Origin: Nitrospira sp.
Lineage (GTDB): Bacteria > Nitrospirota > Nitrospiria > Nitrospirales > Nitrospiraceae
Assembly: GCA_029194665.1 (NCBI GenBank)
Contig: JARFXO010000003.1
Span: forward strand, 186,001 to 250,000
Length of the DNA stretch: 64,000 nucleotides
Reading direction: 5' to 3'
Shown: piece after piece, positions 15,595 to 24,656 of the stretch
Numbering within the stretch: the stretch's first letter is position 1
Layout: each line of letters begins with the position of its first letter
Position numbers and translations under genes: made by a program
Notes under the pieces: model-generated
Seen by the model: only the letters and a program-made list of their open reading frames with translations
The model's database searches: none
What the model was told of the DNA's origin: nothing

Positions 15595-18369
15595 GTGATC
15601 GAGAGGTTCAGTAATTTCAAGATCAGATCGAAACTGTTGTGTGGTTTCGTGATCATCGGACTACTGCTCATCATCATCGGCGGCTTGTCCATCGTAGGCA
15701 TGAATCGGCTGAATGGGAACACGGAGTTCATCTATAAGACGAACTTGGTGGGGGTCACGGTCATGGGTGATCTGCGCGCGCAGATGCTGCGCAGGAGCAA
15801 CTTCGTCGTATGGCACATATTGGCGAACGACTCGGCCACAATGGCCGCGCGGGAAAGGAGCATCACGGAACTCGACAAAGAAATCGAGGATCTCTTGGCG
15901 AAGTATGTCCCGCTCATCGTCACGGAATCTGAAAAAAAGGTATTTGAAAAACTAATTGCCGGGATTCCCGAGTATATGGAAATCCGCAAGAAAGTGTTGC
16001 AGCTCAGCAAGAACTTCAGCAAGGACGCGGCAGCAGAGGTTCAGAAGACCGAGCTGGCAGGGAAAATCGACGTGCTCTATGAGGCAGTAGACTGGTTGGT
16101 CGAAGAAAACAAAAGACAAGCGGAGGAGAGTTATCGATCCGGTCACGATCTCAGCACGAACCTGAATTTGGGGATGGGGTTATTGAACATCAGCGCGATC
16201 CTCATCGGCGCATTCACCGTATGGTTTGTCTCCAGGTTGATCAGTAAGAATTTGCTGAATGTGCTTGATGCGGCACATAAACTCCAAGGCGGCCAATTGA
16301 CCCACCGCTCGACGGTCACGACACAGGACGAAATCGGCGAGTTGGCGCAGGCGTTCAATCAAATGGCCGAGGCGTTGGCCCAGGCGGGGGGCAAACAACA
16401 GGAGATGATGGAGGAGATGCAGGCACGCATCGACATCATGAACACCACGAGCATCGTTTCGGAAGCCGACCTCAGGGGCGATATCCTCACGGCCAACGAG
16501 AAATATCGTGAAATCTCCAAGTACTCAGAGAAAGAATTGATCGGTAGTCCGCACAGCATCACGCGCCATCCGGACATGCCGAAGGAGATCTTCAAGACCA
16601 TGTGGAAAGCGATCGGTAAGGGAGAGATCTTTCGAGGTGTCATCAAGAACCGCGCGAAAGATGGTACACCCTATTATGTCGATGCGGTGATCAAGCCGAT
16701 CATGGACCTGAACGGCAAGCCTAGGAAATACTTAGGTGTGCGCTACGAAATCACGCAATATGAGCTCGCGCGTCAGAATATGAAGGGCATCGTCGATGCG
16801 ATCGACGCGTCTTATGCCACCATTGAGTTCGACCTCAAAGGCAATGTGCTCACTGCCAACAATGTATTCTTGCAGACGATGGGCTACAGCCTGGAGGAAA
16901 TTAAGGACAAACACCACAGTCAGTTCGTAGAATCGTCGTATAGCGGATCGCCAGAGTATCGCGCCTTCTGGGAGAAGCTCGGGTGCGGCGAGCGAGAGGC
17001 CGGTCAGTACAAATGCATCACGAAGAGCGGCAAGGAGGTTTGGGTCCAGTCCAGTTACAACCCGGTCATGGACGAGATGGGGCGGCCGTTCAAAGTGCTG
17101 CAATTGGCCGATGACATCACGGGACAGAAGCAGGCGCAGGTCGAAGTGGAAAAACTGATTGTCGCCGCGGCAGCCGGCCAACTATCCGAGCGCATCAAGA
17201 CTGATCGGTTCGAGGGTACGGCCAAGGTGCTCACTCAGAGTTTTAACCAACTCCTTGATGCCGTCGCCACTCCCTTGAATGAAGCCCAAGCCGTGCTCAC
17301 CGCGTTGGCGAGTAATGATCTCACCAAGGCGTTGACGGGGGTTTATCAGGGCGAATTCGAGCAGATGAAGACCAGCTTGAACGGCGCGTTGATGAATCTA
17401 GCCACCACGATCGCTGCCGTGCGTGAATCTGTGGAGGCGGTCGCGACGGGTGCCGAAGAGATCACAAAGGGCAACGAAGACCTGTCGCAACGGACCAGCG
17501 AACAGGCCTCGGCACTGGAAGAGACCAGTGCCTCGATGGAAGAGATGACGAGCACCGTCAAGCAGAACGCGGACAATGCCAAGCAGGCTAATCAACTGGC
17601 GGTGGCCGCGCGGGATACGGCGGACAAGGGTCGGGCGGTCACAAAACGGGCCGTGGACGCGATGGGGGAGATCAACAGAAGCAGCAAGAAGATTGCCGAC
17701 ATCATCACGGTGATCGACGAGATTGCATTCCAAACAAACCTGTTGGCCTTGAATGCAGCCGTGGAAGCGGCACGGGCGGGAGAACATGGGCGCGGGTTTG
17801 CCGTGGTGGCGGCGGAGGTACGGAATTTGGCGCAGCGCTCGGCGACGGCGGCCAAGGAAATCAAGGCCCTGATCAACGAGTCGATTCAACGGGTGAACGA
17901 CGGTAGCGAGTTGGTCAATCAGTCGGGGAAGACACTGGAAGAAATCGTGAGTGCGGTGAAGCGGGTCGGTGACATTATTGCTGAGATCACGGCGGCGTCG
18001 CAGGAGCAGGCGAGCGGGATCGACCAGGTGAACAAGGCGATCATGGCGATGGACGAAACGACACAGCAGAATGCGGCCCTGGTGGAGGAGACCACGAGCG
18101 CCAGTCAGTCGATGAGGAGTCAAGCGGCGGAACTCCTGCGCCGAATGGCGTTGTTCAAGATCCAGAGGATGTCCGAGGCAGAGAAAGCGGAGAACCTGGC
18201 CATCGCCAGTGTGAGGGAACATACTGCGCGCTCGATCGACCGCGCGTATAACACTCGGGAACAGAAGGTGGCAAAGTCACGATCCCCTCAAACGAATACG
18301 CCGAAGAATGCCATGGTCGTCTCCGGAGGGAATACCTTCCAGGGGTCGGAGGAGTTCGAAGAGTTTTAA
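15595..18369 (+). CDS. methyl-accepting chemotaxis protein with two PAS domains
   Basis: A 924-residue chemoreceptor starting with GTG after GAGGGAGG. TM1 at about 13-37, a four-helix-bundle type periplasmic domain to about 188, TM2 at about 190-212, HAMP to about 265, then two PAS domains in the cytoplasm (about 285-400 with '[20 protein letters not shown]'; about 400-520 with '[20 protein letters not shown]'). A second HAMP-like stretch follows, then the signalling hairpin with tip '[20 protein letters not shown]'. The last five residues, EFEEF, fit the x-[HFYW]-x-x-[HFYW] tether that recruits CheR. Ligands cannot be told from the sequence; cytoplasmic PAS pairs often sense redox or energy state. 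Confidence 0.95.
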   Translation: MIERFSNFKIRSKLLCGFVIIGLLLIIIGGLSIVGMNRLNGNTEFIYKTNLVGVTVMGDLRAQMLRRSNFVVWHILANDSATMAARERSITELDKEIEDLLAKYVPLIVTESEKKVFEKLIAGIPEYMEIRKKVLQLSKNFSKDAAAEVQKTELAGKIDVLYEAVDWLVEENKRQAEESYRSGHDLSTNLNLGMGLLNISAILIGAFTVWFVSRLISKNLLNVLDAAHKLQGGQLTHRSTVTTQDEIGELAQAFNQMAEALAQAGGKQQEMMEEMQARIDIMNTTSIVSEADLRGDILTANEKYREISKYSEKELIGSPHSITRHPDMPKEIFKTMWKAIGKGEIFRGVIKNRAKDGTPYYVDAVIKPIMDLNGKPRKYLGVRYEITQYELARQNMKGIVDAIDASYATIEFDLKGNVLTANNVFLQTMGYSLEEIKDKHHSQFVESSYSGSPEYRAFWEKLGCGEREAGQYKCITKSGKEVWVQSSYNPVMDEMGRPFKVLQLADDITGQKQAQVEVEKLIVAAAAGQLSERIKTDRFEGTAKVLTQSFNQLLDAVATPLNEAQAVLTALASNDLTKALTGVYQGEFEQMKTSLNGALMNLATTIAAVRESVEAVATGAEEITKGNEDLSQRTSEQASALEETSASMEEMTSTVKQNADNAKQANQLAVAARDTADKGRAVTKRAVDAMGEINRSSKKIADIITVIDEIAFQTNLLALNAAVEAARAGEHGRGFAVVAAEVRNLAQRSATAAKEIKALINESIQRVNDGSELVNQSGKTLEEIVSAVKRVGDIIAEITAASQEQASGIDQVNKAIMAMDETTQQNAALVEETTSASQSMRSQAAELLRRMALFKIQRMSEAEKAENLAIASVREHTARSIDRAYNTREQKVAKSRSPQTNTPKNAMVVSGGNTFQGSEEFEEF

Positions 18370-18533
18370 CGAGGGATTGCTCAGCTGAAATTGTTCCCGA
18401 CGGGAGGTTCTCCTTCATGACATCACGTAGTTCTGTTTTGGCCTCAACCTAACCATGTGAAGGTTTGTACAAAGCCGAGTGCAGCATAGCACCCTCCGTC
18501 GTGTTCCCTCAGCCCGTGTCCGTCCGCTTCGTT

Positions 18534-18560
18534 TAAGATTAGCTCTTGACAGACCGATAG
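18534..18560 (+). promoter_or_regulatory. sigma-28-like promoter before cheR
   Basis: TAAGATTA at 18534-18541, 11 bases, then ACCGATAG at 18553-18560, or TTAAGATT with a 12-base spacer. It lies 65 bases before the cheR ATG. It shares TTAAG..TT and ACCGATAGAG with the site before the receptor gene. The 256-base gap 18370-18625 holds no other feature I can name. Confidence 0.5.
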
Positions 18561-18625
18561 AGCTCTATGCATGGGTGCGTTGCGTCAGCCGAGGCGCGCC
18601 TTGTTCGTCCCAGGTTTTGACCGCC

Positions 18626-19444
18626 ATGGAATACGCCATCTCGACAGAGGAGTATCAACGCTTTCGGAGGCTCATCCACGACAAGAGCGGAATTGCGCTT
18701 GGAGACCGAAAACAATCGTTGGTGCAGTCCCGCCTGTCCAAGCGACTGCGCGACCTCCGGTTGTCGACCTTTTCAGAGTACTACGATCTCGTCCTGAACG
18801 ATCCGAAGGGGAAAGAATTCACCTGTCTGCTGGATCTGATCTCGACCAATAAGACCGATTTCTTTCGTGAGCCGAAACATTTCGATTTCCTCCGTGACAG
18901 GATTCTTCCAGAATTGGCGGAAGAAAAGCGTATCCGCATCTGGTCGTCCGCCTGCTCGACCGGTGAAGAGCCCTATACGATCGCCATAACGCTCTTCGAA
19001 CATGCGCAGAATCCCGCCCAGTGGGATTTCAAGATACTCGCTTCGGATCTTTCCACCCGAGTACTGGATAAAGCGGCAGCTGGTACATACAACAAAGACC
19101 GCTTTCGTGATGTGCCGCCGGAGGTGCTGAGGCGGCATTTCTTACGCGGGCGGGGGGCTAGCGCGGGCCTCTTTAAGGTGAAGCCGCATCTTGCTGCGGT
19201 GATTCGGTTTCGTCGACTCAACTTGATGGACAGTCAGTTCCCGATCAAGAATCCTCTGGACCTGATTTTCTGCCGGAATGTCATGATCTACTTCGACCGG
19301 CCGACTCAGGAAACATTGATCAAGAAGTTCCACCGCCATCTCAAGCCGGGTGGTTATCTCTTCATCGGGCATTCCGAGAGTCTCCAGTGGGTGAATCACG
19401 CGTTCAGCTCGTTGGCCCCGACGATCTATCAGAGGGAACACTGA
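18626..19444 (+). CDS. cheR: chemotaxis methyltransferase CheR
   Basis: A 272-residue SAM-dependent methyltransferase that methylates receptor glutamates. The N-terminal helical domain ('YQRFRRLIHDKSGIALGDRK') is followed by the Rossmann fold: 'TDFFREPKHFDFLRDRILPE', 'IRIWSSACSTGEEPYTIAI' (SAM loop), 'ILASDLSTRVLDKAAAG' and 'DLIFCRNVMIYFD'. The frame is open 49 codons upstream from a TTG, but that stretch is Arg-rich and unlike CheR, so I start at ATG 18626. cheD starts 5 bases after the stop. Confidence 0.95.
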   Translation: MEYAISTEEYQRFRRLIHDKSGIALGDRKQSLVQSRLSKRLRDLRLSTFSEYYDLVLNDPKGKEFTCLLDLISTNKTDFFREPKHFDFLRDRILPELAEEKRIRIWSSACSTGEEPYTIAITLFEHAQNPAQWDFKILASDLSTRVLDKAAAGTYNKDRFRDVPPEVLRRHFLRGRGASAGLFKVKPHLAAVIRFRRLNLMDSQFPIKNPLDLIFCRNVMIYFDRPTQETLIKKFHRHLKPGGYLFIGHSESLQWVNHAFSSLAPTIYQREH

Positions 19445-19449
19445 TAGCG

Positions 19450-20061
19450 ATGGCGCTGATCCAAACCGATCACTTCGCCCATATTCGGCGGATGCGTGAC
19501 AGTCGCTTCCCGCACGAAATTGCCGCGATCCTGCCGGGAGAATTTTTTGTCAGTCCGGATCCCATGATTGTCTATACCGTGCTGGGTTCCTGCGTGTCGG
19601 CATGCGTTCGTGATCCGGTCGCCGGGGTCGGCGGGATGAACCATTTTATGTTGCCGAAGCCAAAAGAGGGGAGGAATGACTCCTGGGGCGAGTCCGCCAG
19701 ATATGGCTCATATGCGATGGAGGCGCTGATCAATGAAATTGTCAAACGCGGAGGCAGCAAGAGTCGCCTGGAGATCAAGTTGTTCGGGGCAGGACGAATT
19801 TACGATGGCAACATTGACGTGGGTGCCAGGAATGCCGAGTGGGTCCTGGACTATCTCCAAGCGGAAGGACTGACTGCCTGTCGGACGGATCTCGGAGACA
19901 GCTTCGCGCGAAAAATTTACTATTTTACCGAGTCGGGACGAGTGCTGATGAAGAAGATCGAGCGGGGGAAGAATTACACGATCGCCGAACGCGAGAACGA
20001 GTATGCGACAAAGATTCAGTTGAAGGAACAAGCATCGGTAGAGGACGTGACGCTGTTCTGA
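19450..20061 (+). CDS. cheD: chemoreceptor glutamine deamidase CheD
   Basis: A 203-residue CheD. The catalytic cysteine is in '[15 protein letters not shown]' and the histidine in '[13 protein letters not shown]'; '[20 protein letters not shown]' is the third conserved block. CheD converts receptor Gln to Glu and in some species also helps dephosphorylate CheY. Start chosen at ATG 19450, because the upstream-open frame overlaps the end of cheR. The C-terminal 40 residues are charged and longer than in minimal CheD. Confidence 0.95.
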   Translation: MALIQTDHFAHIRRMRDSRFPHEIAAILPGEFFVSPDPMIVYTVLGSCVSACVRDPVAGVGGMNHFMLPKPKEGRNDSWGESARYGSYAMEALINEIVKRGGSKSRLEIKLFGAGRIYDGNIDVGARNAEWVLDYLQAEGLTACRTDLGDSFARKIYYFTESGRVLMKKIERGKNYTIAERENEYATKIQLKEQASVEDVTLF

Positions 20062-20140
20062 TGGAACAAGGGACCAGCGACCATTGTCCTCATCCTCGAT
20101 CCATGGGGATGGGCTACTGGTGACCGGTCATGAGCAATCG

Positions 20141-21202
20141 ATGAAGAAGATACGCGTCTTGACGGTCGATGATTCAGCGTTGATGCGGCAAGTGCTTGCC
20201 ATGTTGCTCGCGAAAGATCCTCAAATTGAGGTCGTCGGCTCGGCGCCGGATCCCTATATTGCGAGGGAAAAGATCAAGGCGCTGAACCCCGACGTGCTGA
20301 CTCTCGATGTGGAAATGCCCAAGATGGACGGGCTCACATTTTTGGAGAAACTGATGCGTGGGCACCCGATGCCGGTCGTGATGATGAGTTCGCTGACCGA
20401 GGCCGGCTGCCAGACCACCATGCGCGCGTTGGAACTCGGAGCGGTGGATTTTATTGCCAAGCCCAAGATCGATCTTCGAGAAGGAATGGAGGAGATCGCC
20501 CAGGATATCATCGCCAAGGTCAAAGCGGCGTCAGTGGCTCGGATCAGAGGGCAGAATGGAGGGTGTAGGGTCGATCAGAAAGCAAGTTCTTCACCGTTGC
20601 CCAGTCCGTCTTCCACCGCGATGATCAAAACAACCGATACTATCATTGCCATTGGTTCTTCTACCGGTGGAACGGAGGCTGTGAAGGAGATATTGGAAAG
20701 ACTCCCGCCGCATACCCCACCCATCCTGATTACGCAACATATGCCGGAACGATTTACGAAAACATGGGCTGACCGGTTGAACCGTCTCTGCCGGATTGCC
20801 GTCAAGGAAGCACAAGACGGAGACAGTGTCCTGCCGGGACATGCCTTAATCGCTCCGGGTAATTTCCATATGATGTTGGTCAGGAGCGGGGCTCGGTACA
20901 CGGTGCGGATCCATCAAGATCCTCCGGTAAATCGCCATCGGCCGTCGGTGGATGTCATGTTTTCGTCCGTGGCCCGTTATGCCGGCTCCAACGCCGTCGG
21001 CGTGATCCTTACAGGAATGGGAAACGACGGCGCCAAAGAAATGTTGACGATGAAACAGGCTGGGGCCCTCACGATCGCTCAGGATGAAACGAGCTGTGTC
21101 GTGTTCGGCATGCCGAAGGAGGCCATCAAGGCCGGCGCGGTCGACAAAGTTGTGCCGCTTGATGACATTGCCGGGGCCATCCTTGCATACGTCGGACGTT
21201 AA
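20141..21202 (+). CDS. cheB: chemotaxis methylesterase/glutaminase CheB
   Basis: A 353-residue CheB: receiver domain (1-125; '[18 protein letters not shown]', phospho-Asp in [15 protein letters not shown], Lys in DFIAKPK), a linker of about 45 residues, then the esterase with the catalytic triad visible as Ser in '[13 protein letters not shown]', His in '[10 protein letters not shown]' and Asp in '[11 protein letters not shown]'. It removes methyl groups from receptors when phosphorylated by CheA. Start at ATG 20141 matches the usual receiver start; a GTG at 20120 with GGGGATGGG upstream is an alternative. Confidence 0.95.
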   Translation: MKKIRVLTVDDSALMRQVLAMLLAKDPQIEVVGSAPDPYIAREKIKALNPDVLTLDVEMPKMDGLTFLEKLMRGHPMPVVMMSSLTEAGCQTTMRALELGAVDFIAKPKIDLREGMEEIAQDIIAKVKAASVARIRGQNGGCRVDQKASSSPLPSPSSTAMIKTTDTIIAIGSSTGGTEAVKEILERLPPHTPPILITQHMPERFTKTWADRLNRLCRIAVKEAQDGDSVLPGHALIAPGNFHMMLVRSGARYTVRIHQDPPVNRHRPSVDVMFSSVARYAGSNAVGVILTGMGNDGAKEMLTMKQAGALTIAQDETSCVVFGMPKEAIKAGAVDKVVPLDDIAGAILAYVGR

Positions 21203-21218
21203 CGAAGCTGGAGTCTCT

Positions 21219-21557
21219 ATGCCGATTACTCAACGGACATTGCACGACGCCACCGTACTTCACATCGACGAGGTATTCACCTATCGCAATCGCAAGGACT
21301 TTTCGTCTGCGGTGATGGCGTTTCGGGAATCCCAAAGCCGGCACCTTATCGTCAATCTGCAAGAGGCGACCTATGTCGACAGCGCAGCGATCGGGCTGTT
21401 GGTGCTAACGTCCCAGCAACTGACGGCGGTAGAACGACGACTCAGCCTGGTGGGTCCGCAGGGTACGGTGAGACAGATTCTGGAGATGGCGAACATCGAC
21501 AGGATGATCGCGGTGTTTCCTACCGAGGAAGCGGCGGCTGCAGGCCGGGGCTCGTGA
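21219..21557 (+). CDS. STAS anti-sigma-factor-antagonist-like protein (first)
   Basis: A 112-residue RsbV/SpoIIAA-like STAS protein: 'TLHDATVLHIDEVFTYRNRK', 'HLIVNLQEATYVDSAAIGLL', 'ILEMANIDRMIAVFPTEEAA'. The regulatory loop reads VDSAAIG rather than VDSSGLG, so one of the two serines is an alanine. Such proteins bind an RsbW-type kinase when unphosphorylated. It follows cheB by 16 bases and precedes a second, more canonical STAS gene. Start at ATG 21219 was chosen because the longer frame overlaps cheB. Confidence 0.85.
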   Translation: MPITQRTLHDATVLHIDEVFTYRNRKDFSSAVMAFRESQSRHLIVNLQEATYVDSAAIGLLVLTSQQLTAVERRLSLVGPQGTVRQILEMANIDRMIAVFPTEEAAAAGRGS

Positions 21558-21605
21558 GAACTCGATGCGAGCCGATCTCGACTGGATCCGAAGAAGGAGG
21601 TGCTC

Positions 21606-21956
21606 ATGACGATGCAAACAAGAGAACGACCTGTTCCAAACGGGGTCATCCTTGAAATGACGGGTGATCTGACCTATGCCAATCGTGAACAGTTTAAGAC
21701 GGCGGTCGAAGCCATTCGGCAGAAAGGTTGCCGACATCTGATTTTAAACATGGCTGAGGTCCGATTCGTAGACAGTTCAGGACTGGGCTTGCTGGCCCTC
21801 GTCTCTCAGAATTTCAAACTGAGTCAAGGGAAAGTGAGCATGTTGAAGCCGCAGAGCTATGTGAGGGAAATCATGAGCCTGGCGAACATTCAGAAGTTAA
21901 TCCCAGTCTACGACAACGAGCAGGACGCGTTGACCGGGCATCGACAAGCAGCGTAG
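21606..21956 (+). CDS. STAS anti-sigma-factor antagonist (second)
   Basis: A 116-residue STAS protein with the complete loop 'VRFVDSSGLGLLALVSQNF', the phosphorylation site used by RsbW/SpoIIAB kinases. It shares its whole layout with the preceding STAS protein ('GDLTYANREQFK', 'SLANIQKLIPVYDNEQDA'), so the pair are paralogues. GAAGGAGG ends at 21600, five bases before the ATG at 21606, which sets the start. Confidence 0.9.
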   Translation: MTMQTRERPVPNGVILEMTGDLTYANREQFKTAVEAIRQKGCRHLILNMAEVRFVDSSGLGLLALVSQNFKLSQGKVSMLKPQSYVREIMSLANIQKLIPVYDNEQDALTGHRQAA

Positions 21957-22025
21957 CCAAACCGTGACACCGTCCGTCGGAACAGACAGCCGCCATGCGT
22001 GCCGCATCTCGTCACAGGAGGTGTG

Positions 22026-23234
22026 ATGCCGATTCCAGTGAAGGTATCACTTCCTCGAAGTGCCGAAGCGTCGAAACCACAAACTGTGTTGGTCGTGGAC
22101 GATGAGCCTACCGCACGGCTGGCGTTGGCGGCTCGACTCAAACGGCTCGGCTATCGGGTGATCGAAGCCGGAGACGGAAAGGCCGGGTTGGAAGTGCTCC
22201 GCCGCGAGCGGCCCGATCTGACCATCTTGGATTGGATGATGCCGGAGATGGACGGACCGTCGTTCTGCGAGCAGGTTCGTCAGGATCCTGAGCTGCTGTC
22301 GAGTCAAATCCTCATGATGACGAGTCATGACCAGCCTGAACAGATCGCCGAAGGCCTGGCCCGAGGCGCCGACGACTTTCTCAGCAAGACTGCCAGCAAG
22401 TACGAAATCACGGCACGCGTTCAGGCGGGCATGCGCACGGCGACCTTGATCCGAAGGCTTGAGGATGTGACGGAGGAAATTCTGAAGAAGCAGGAGGCGC
22501 TGGAACGGGAGCTTCAGTCCGCCGCCCGCTATGTCGAAACGCTGCTCCCAGCCTCGGGGACAGTCGTGCCCGGTGTGCAGATGGTTCGCGCCTATCGACC
22601 TTCTCTCACCTTAGGCGGTGATCTCTTCAACATCGTTCAGTGGAGCGACGATTTCTTGGGGCTGTATTTGCTGGATGCGTCCGGCCACGGAGTCTCGCCG
22701 GCGTTACGATCAGCCTCAATTTCAACCTTTCTCCGCAGAGACAGCTTGCTGCACCATGTCGGCTCGAATGACCCAGGTGCGGTCCTGACGGAAGCGAATA
22801 AGCAATTCCCTCTTACGGAAAATGGCCATTACTTCACGATCGTATTTGTAAGCCTCGACCTCCGGTGCCGTACACTGTCTTATGCGACAGCCGGGCACAA
22901 CGGAGTGTTGCTTCATCGCCGGTCTGGTGAGACCTGCTGGATGGCCCAACCGAATCTGCCGCTTGGTTTCGATAGCTCGACAAGCTACCTCACGGCGGAG
23001 CTGCCTATTATCCCGGGTGACCGTCTGTATCTGCTCAGTGACGGCCTCTACGAAGTGCCGAATCCGTCCGGCGAACTATGGGGGCAAGCGCGCTTGGACG
23101 GGACGATTCGCGGGTTTGGTGAGCGACCCCTGACGGAGGTGGTGTCAGGGACCATCGCAGAGGCCATTCGATGGCAAGGGCATGAGCAATTTCCAGATGA
23201 TGTGGCGGTGATGGGAGTGGAAATAGCCCTGTGA
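22026..23234 (+). CDS. response regulator with PP2C (RsbU/SpoIIE-type) phosphatase domain
   Basis: A 402-residue protein. Receiver about 15-135 with intact acidic pair (VLVVDDEP), phospho-Asp (TILDWMMPEMDG) and Lys (DDFLSKTAS). A coiled-coil linker ('VTEEILKKQEALERELQSAA') leads to a PP2C domain with the metal ligands in 'LTLGGDLFNIV', 'LYLLDASGHGVSPAL' and 'QFPDDVAVMGVEI'. The expected job is to dephosphorylate a STAS antagonist when the receiver is phosphorylated. AGGAGG stands before the ATG. The GTG of the next frame overlaps its stop. Its substrates are probably the two STAS proteins just upstream. Confidence 0.93.
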   Translation: MPIPVKVSLPRSAEASKPQTVLVVDDEPTARLALAARLKRLGYRVIEAGDGKAGLEVLRRERPDLTILDWMMPEMDGPSFCEQVRQDPELLSSQILMMTSHDQPEQIAEGLARGADDFLSKTASKYEITARVQAGMRTATLIRRLEDVTEEILKKQEALERELQSAARYVETLLPASGTVVPGVQMVRAYRPSLTLGGDLFNIVQWSDDFLGLYLLDASGHGVSPALRSASISTFLRRDSLLHHVGSNDPGAVLTEANKQFPLTENGHYFTIVFVSLDLRCRTLSYATAGHNGVLLHRRSGETCWMAQPNLPLGFDSSTSYLTAELPIIPGDRLYLLSDGLYEVPNPSGELWGQARLDGTIRGFGERPLTEVVSGTIAEAIRWQGHEQFPDDVAVMGVEIAL

Positions 23235-23257
23235 CCGCTTCAATGGGAGTGGAACCC

Positions 23258-23617
23258 ATGAACCTAGACTCAATCTTCAGCATGGATGAAGCGCTCGCTC
23301 GGTTGGATGACGATCGAGAGACGTTTCAGATGATGATCGAATTGTTCATGGAGCATGGTCCAAAGGATTTGGCGGAAGTTCGGGCGGCTCTCAATGCCGG
23401 GGATGCAGGGGGTGTGGCACGATCCTGTCACCGGTTGAAGGGCGCTGTATTGCAGTTCTGCGCGCCGGCTGCCCTTCAAGCCTGCAAAGCATTGGAAGCG
23501 TCGGCGAAAGTGGACAATCTGGCGCAGGGGGGACGGCTCTATGCCACGTTGGAGCAGGAATTCCAACGGCTTCTGGCCGCACTCTGTCAGGTGCGCAACA
23601 AAGGAATGGTCGCATGA
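23258..23617 (+). CDS. histidine phosphotransfer (Hpt) protein
   Basis: A 119-residue Hpt module with the phospho-histidine in 'VARSCHRLKGAVLQFCAPAA', inside a four-helix pattern ('DRETFQMMIELFMEHGPKDL'). Stand-alone Hpt proteins pass phosphate between receivers. The frame is open from a GTG overlapping the upstream stop (23231), but GGGAGTGG fits the ATG at 23258. Its stop overlaps the ATG of the next gene (ATGA at 23614), so it is probably coupled to the REC-HATPase protein, its likely partner. Confidence 0.9.
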   Translation: MNLDSIFSMDEALARLDDDRETFQMMIELFMEHGPKDLAEVRAALNAGDAGGVARSCHRLKGAVLQFCAPAALQACKALEASAKVDNLAQGGRLYATLEQEFQRLLAALCQVRNKGMVA

Positions 23618-24513
23618 ACAGACCCACAACGTCTGACCATCTCCTGGTGATCGATCCCTGTCCGGATACTCAGGCGCGCATCGCAGAACAGTTGCAAGGC
23701 AGAGGGTTTTCTGTCGTTGCGGCGTCCGATCCGACCACCGCATTGACCACGATCGATATGGCGGCACCGGACATTGTGATCACCGACCTGTTTCTTCCTG
23801 AAGCAACGGGCCTGACCTTGCTCAAGCAGCTCAAGGCCAGGCACGAACTCTGTCCTGTGATCGTCATGGCGGAGGATGCACCGGAACCGATGATCGTACA
23901 GGCGCTTCGGGTCGGAGCCGCCGACTATTTGCACAAGCCCGTGACTGAAGAAGAACTGGCGCATGCGTTGCAGCGCGCTCGGTATCTCCTGCCTGGAGAC
24001 CTCGCGGATATTCCGGGACTCTGTCGATCAGAATATCGACTGACCGTCGATTCCGACCCGACCCATATCCCAGGGGTGATCTCCTGGCTCATCAAGACGA
24101 CGGCCTCGACCCTGTCTCCTATCCGACGGCTGCACCTTCGCGGAGCATTACACGAATTGCTTTTTAATGCCGTTGAACATGGGAATCTCGAGATCGTCTA
24201 CCGGGAAAAGCAGGAAGCTCTCGTGGACGGCCGCTACGAGCAATTGCTGGCTCATCGGCTCGCTCAAGCACGGCTGAGAGACCGTCGGGTAATCATGCAT
24301 GTGCTTCACGATAAGGACGCAAACAGTCTGGCGTACCGGATCACCGATGAAGGCAAGGGCTTCAAATGGAGGAGCCTACTCACGCGATCCCAAGAGCTCT
24401 GTGAGGCGGAAGACACGAACGGGCGGGGGATCTTCTTGGCCCGATCGTTCTTTCCCTGTTTGGCGTATAACGAGCGGGGCAATGAGGTGACGATCACGGT
24501 GTCGCTTGATTAG
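23614..24513 (+). CDS. receiver-HATPase (RsbW-like) hybrid, putative anti-sigma/switch kinase
   Basis: A 299-residue protein: receiver about 1-130, then an HATPase_c domain of the RsbW type with N box 'LHELLFNAVEHGN', G1 'DEGKGFKW' and G2 'NGRGIFLARSFF'. It has no DHp domain, so it is not a normal histidine kinase. The receiver keeps the phospho-Asp (VITDLFLP) and Lys (DYLHKP), but the acidic pair reads IDPCP (only one acid) and the Thr position is Ala, so control by phosphorylation may be weak. It would be the serine kinase of the STAS proteins upstream. Confidence 0.88.
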   Translation: MNRPTTSDHLLVIDPCPDTQARIAEQLQGRGFSVVAASDPTTALTTIDMAAPDIVITDLFLPEATGLTLLKQLKARHELCPVIVMAEDAPEPMIVQALRVGAADYLHKPVTEEELAHALQRARYLLPGDLADIPGLCRSEYRLTVDSDPTHIPGVISWLIKTTASTLSPIRRLHLRGALHELLFNAVEHGNLEIVYREKQEALVDGRYEQLLAHRLAQARLRDRRVIMHVLHDKDANSLAYRITDEGKGFKWRSLLTRSQELCEAEDTNGRGIFLARSFFPCLAYNERGNEVTITVSLD

Positions 24514-24656
24514 CTCCAAGTCAGATGTTGAGAGCATGATCTTTTGGACCTTAAAACTCGAAACCCATCTTGTATGGTTAGGAGGTTGCTGTAAACCTCA
24601 GCCGCTGCCCAAAATATCGCCGGAAGTTTCTGTTCGGTGCTAATATCGGCATCCGG

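Noticed and set aside
17398..18222. A 274-codon minus-strand frame across the receptor signalling domain
   Set aside because: The plus strand here is the highly conserved MCP hairpin; the antisense product is Arg/His-rich and has no motif.
24582..24599. GAGGTT/AACCTC as terminator between the convergent REC-HATPase and gspK genes
   Set aside because: Only six base pairs and no T-run on either strand; too weak to claim.
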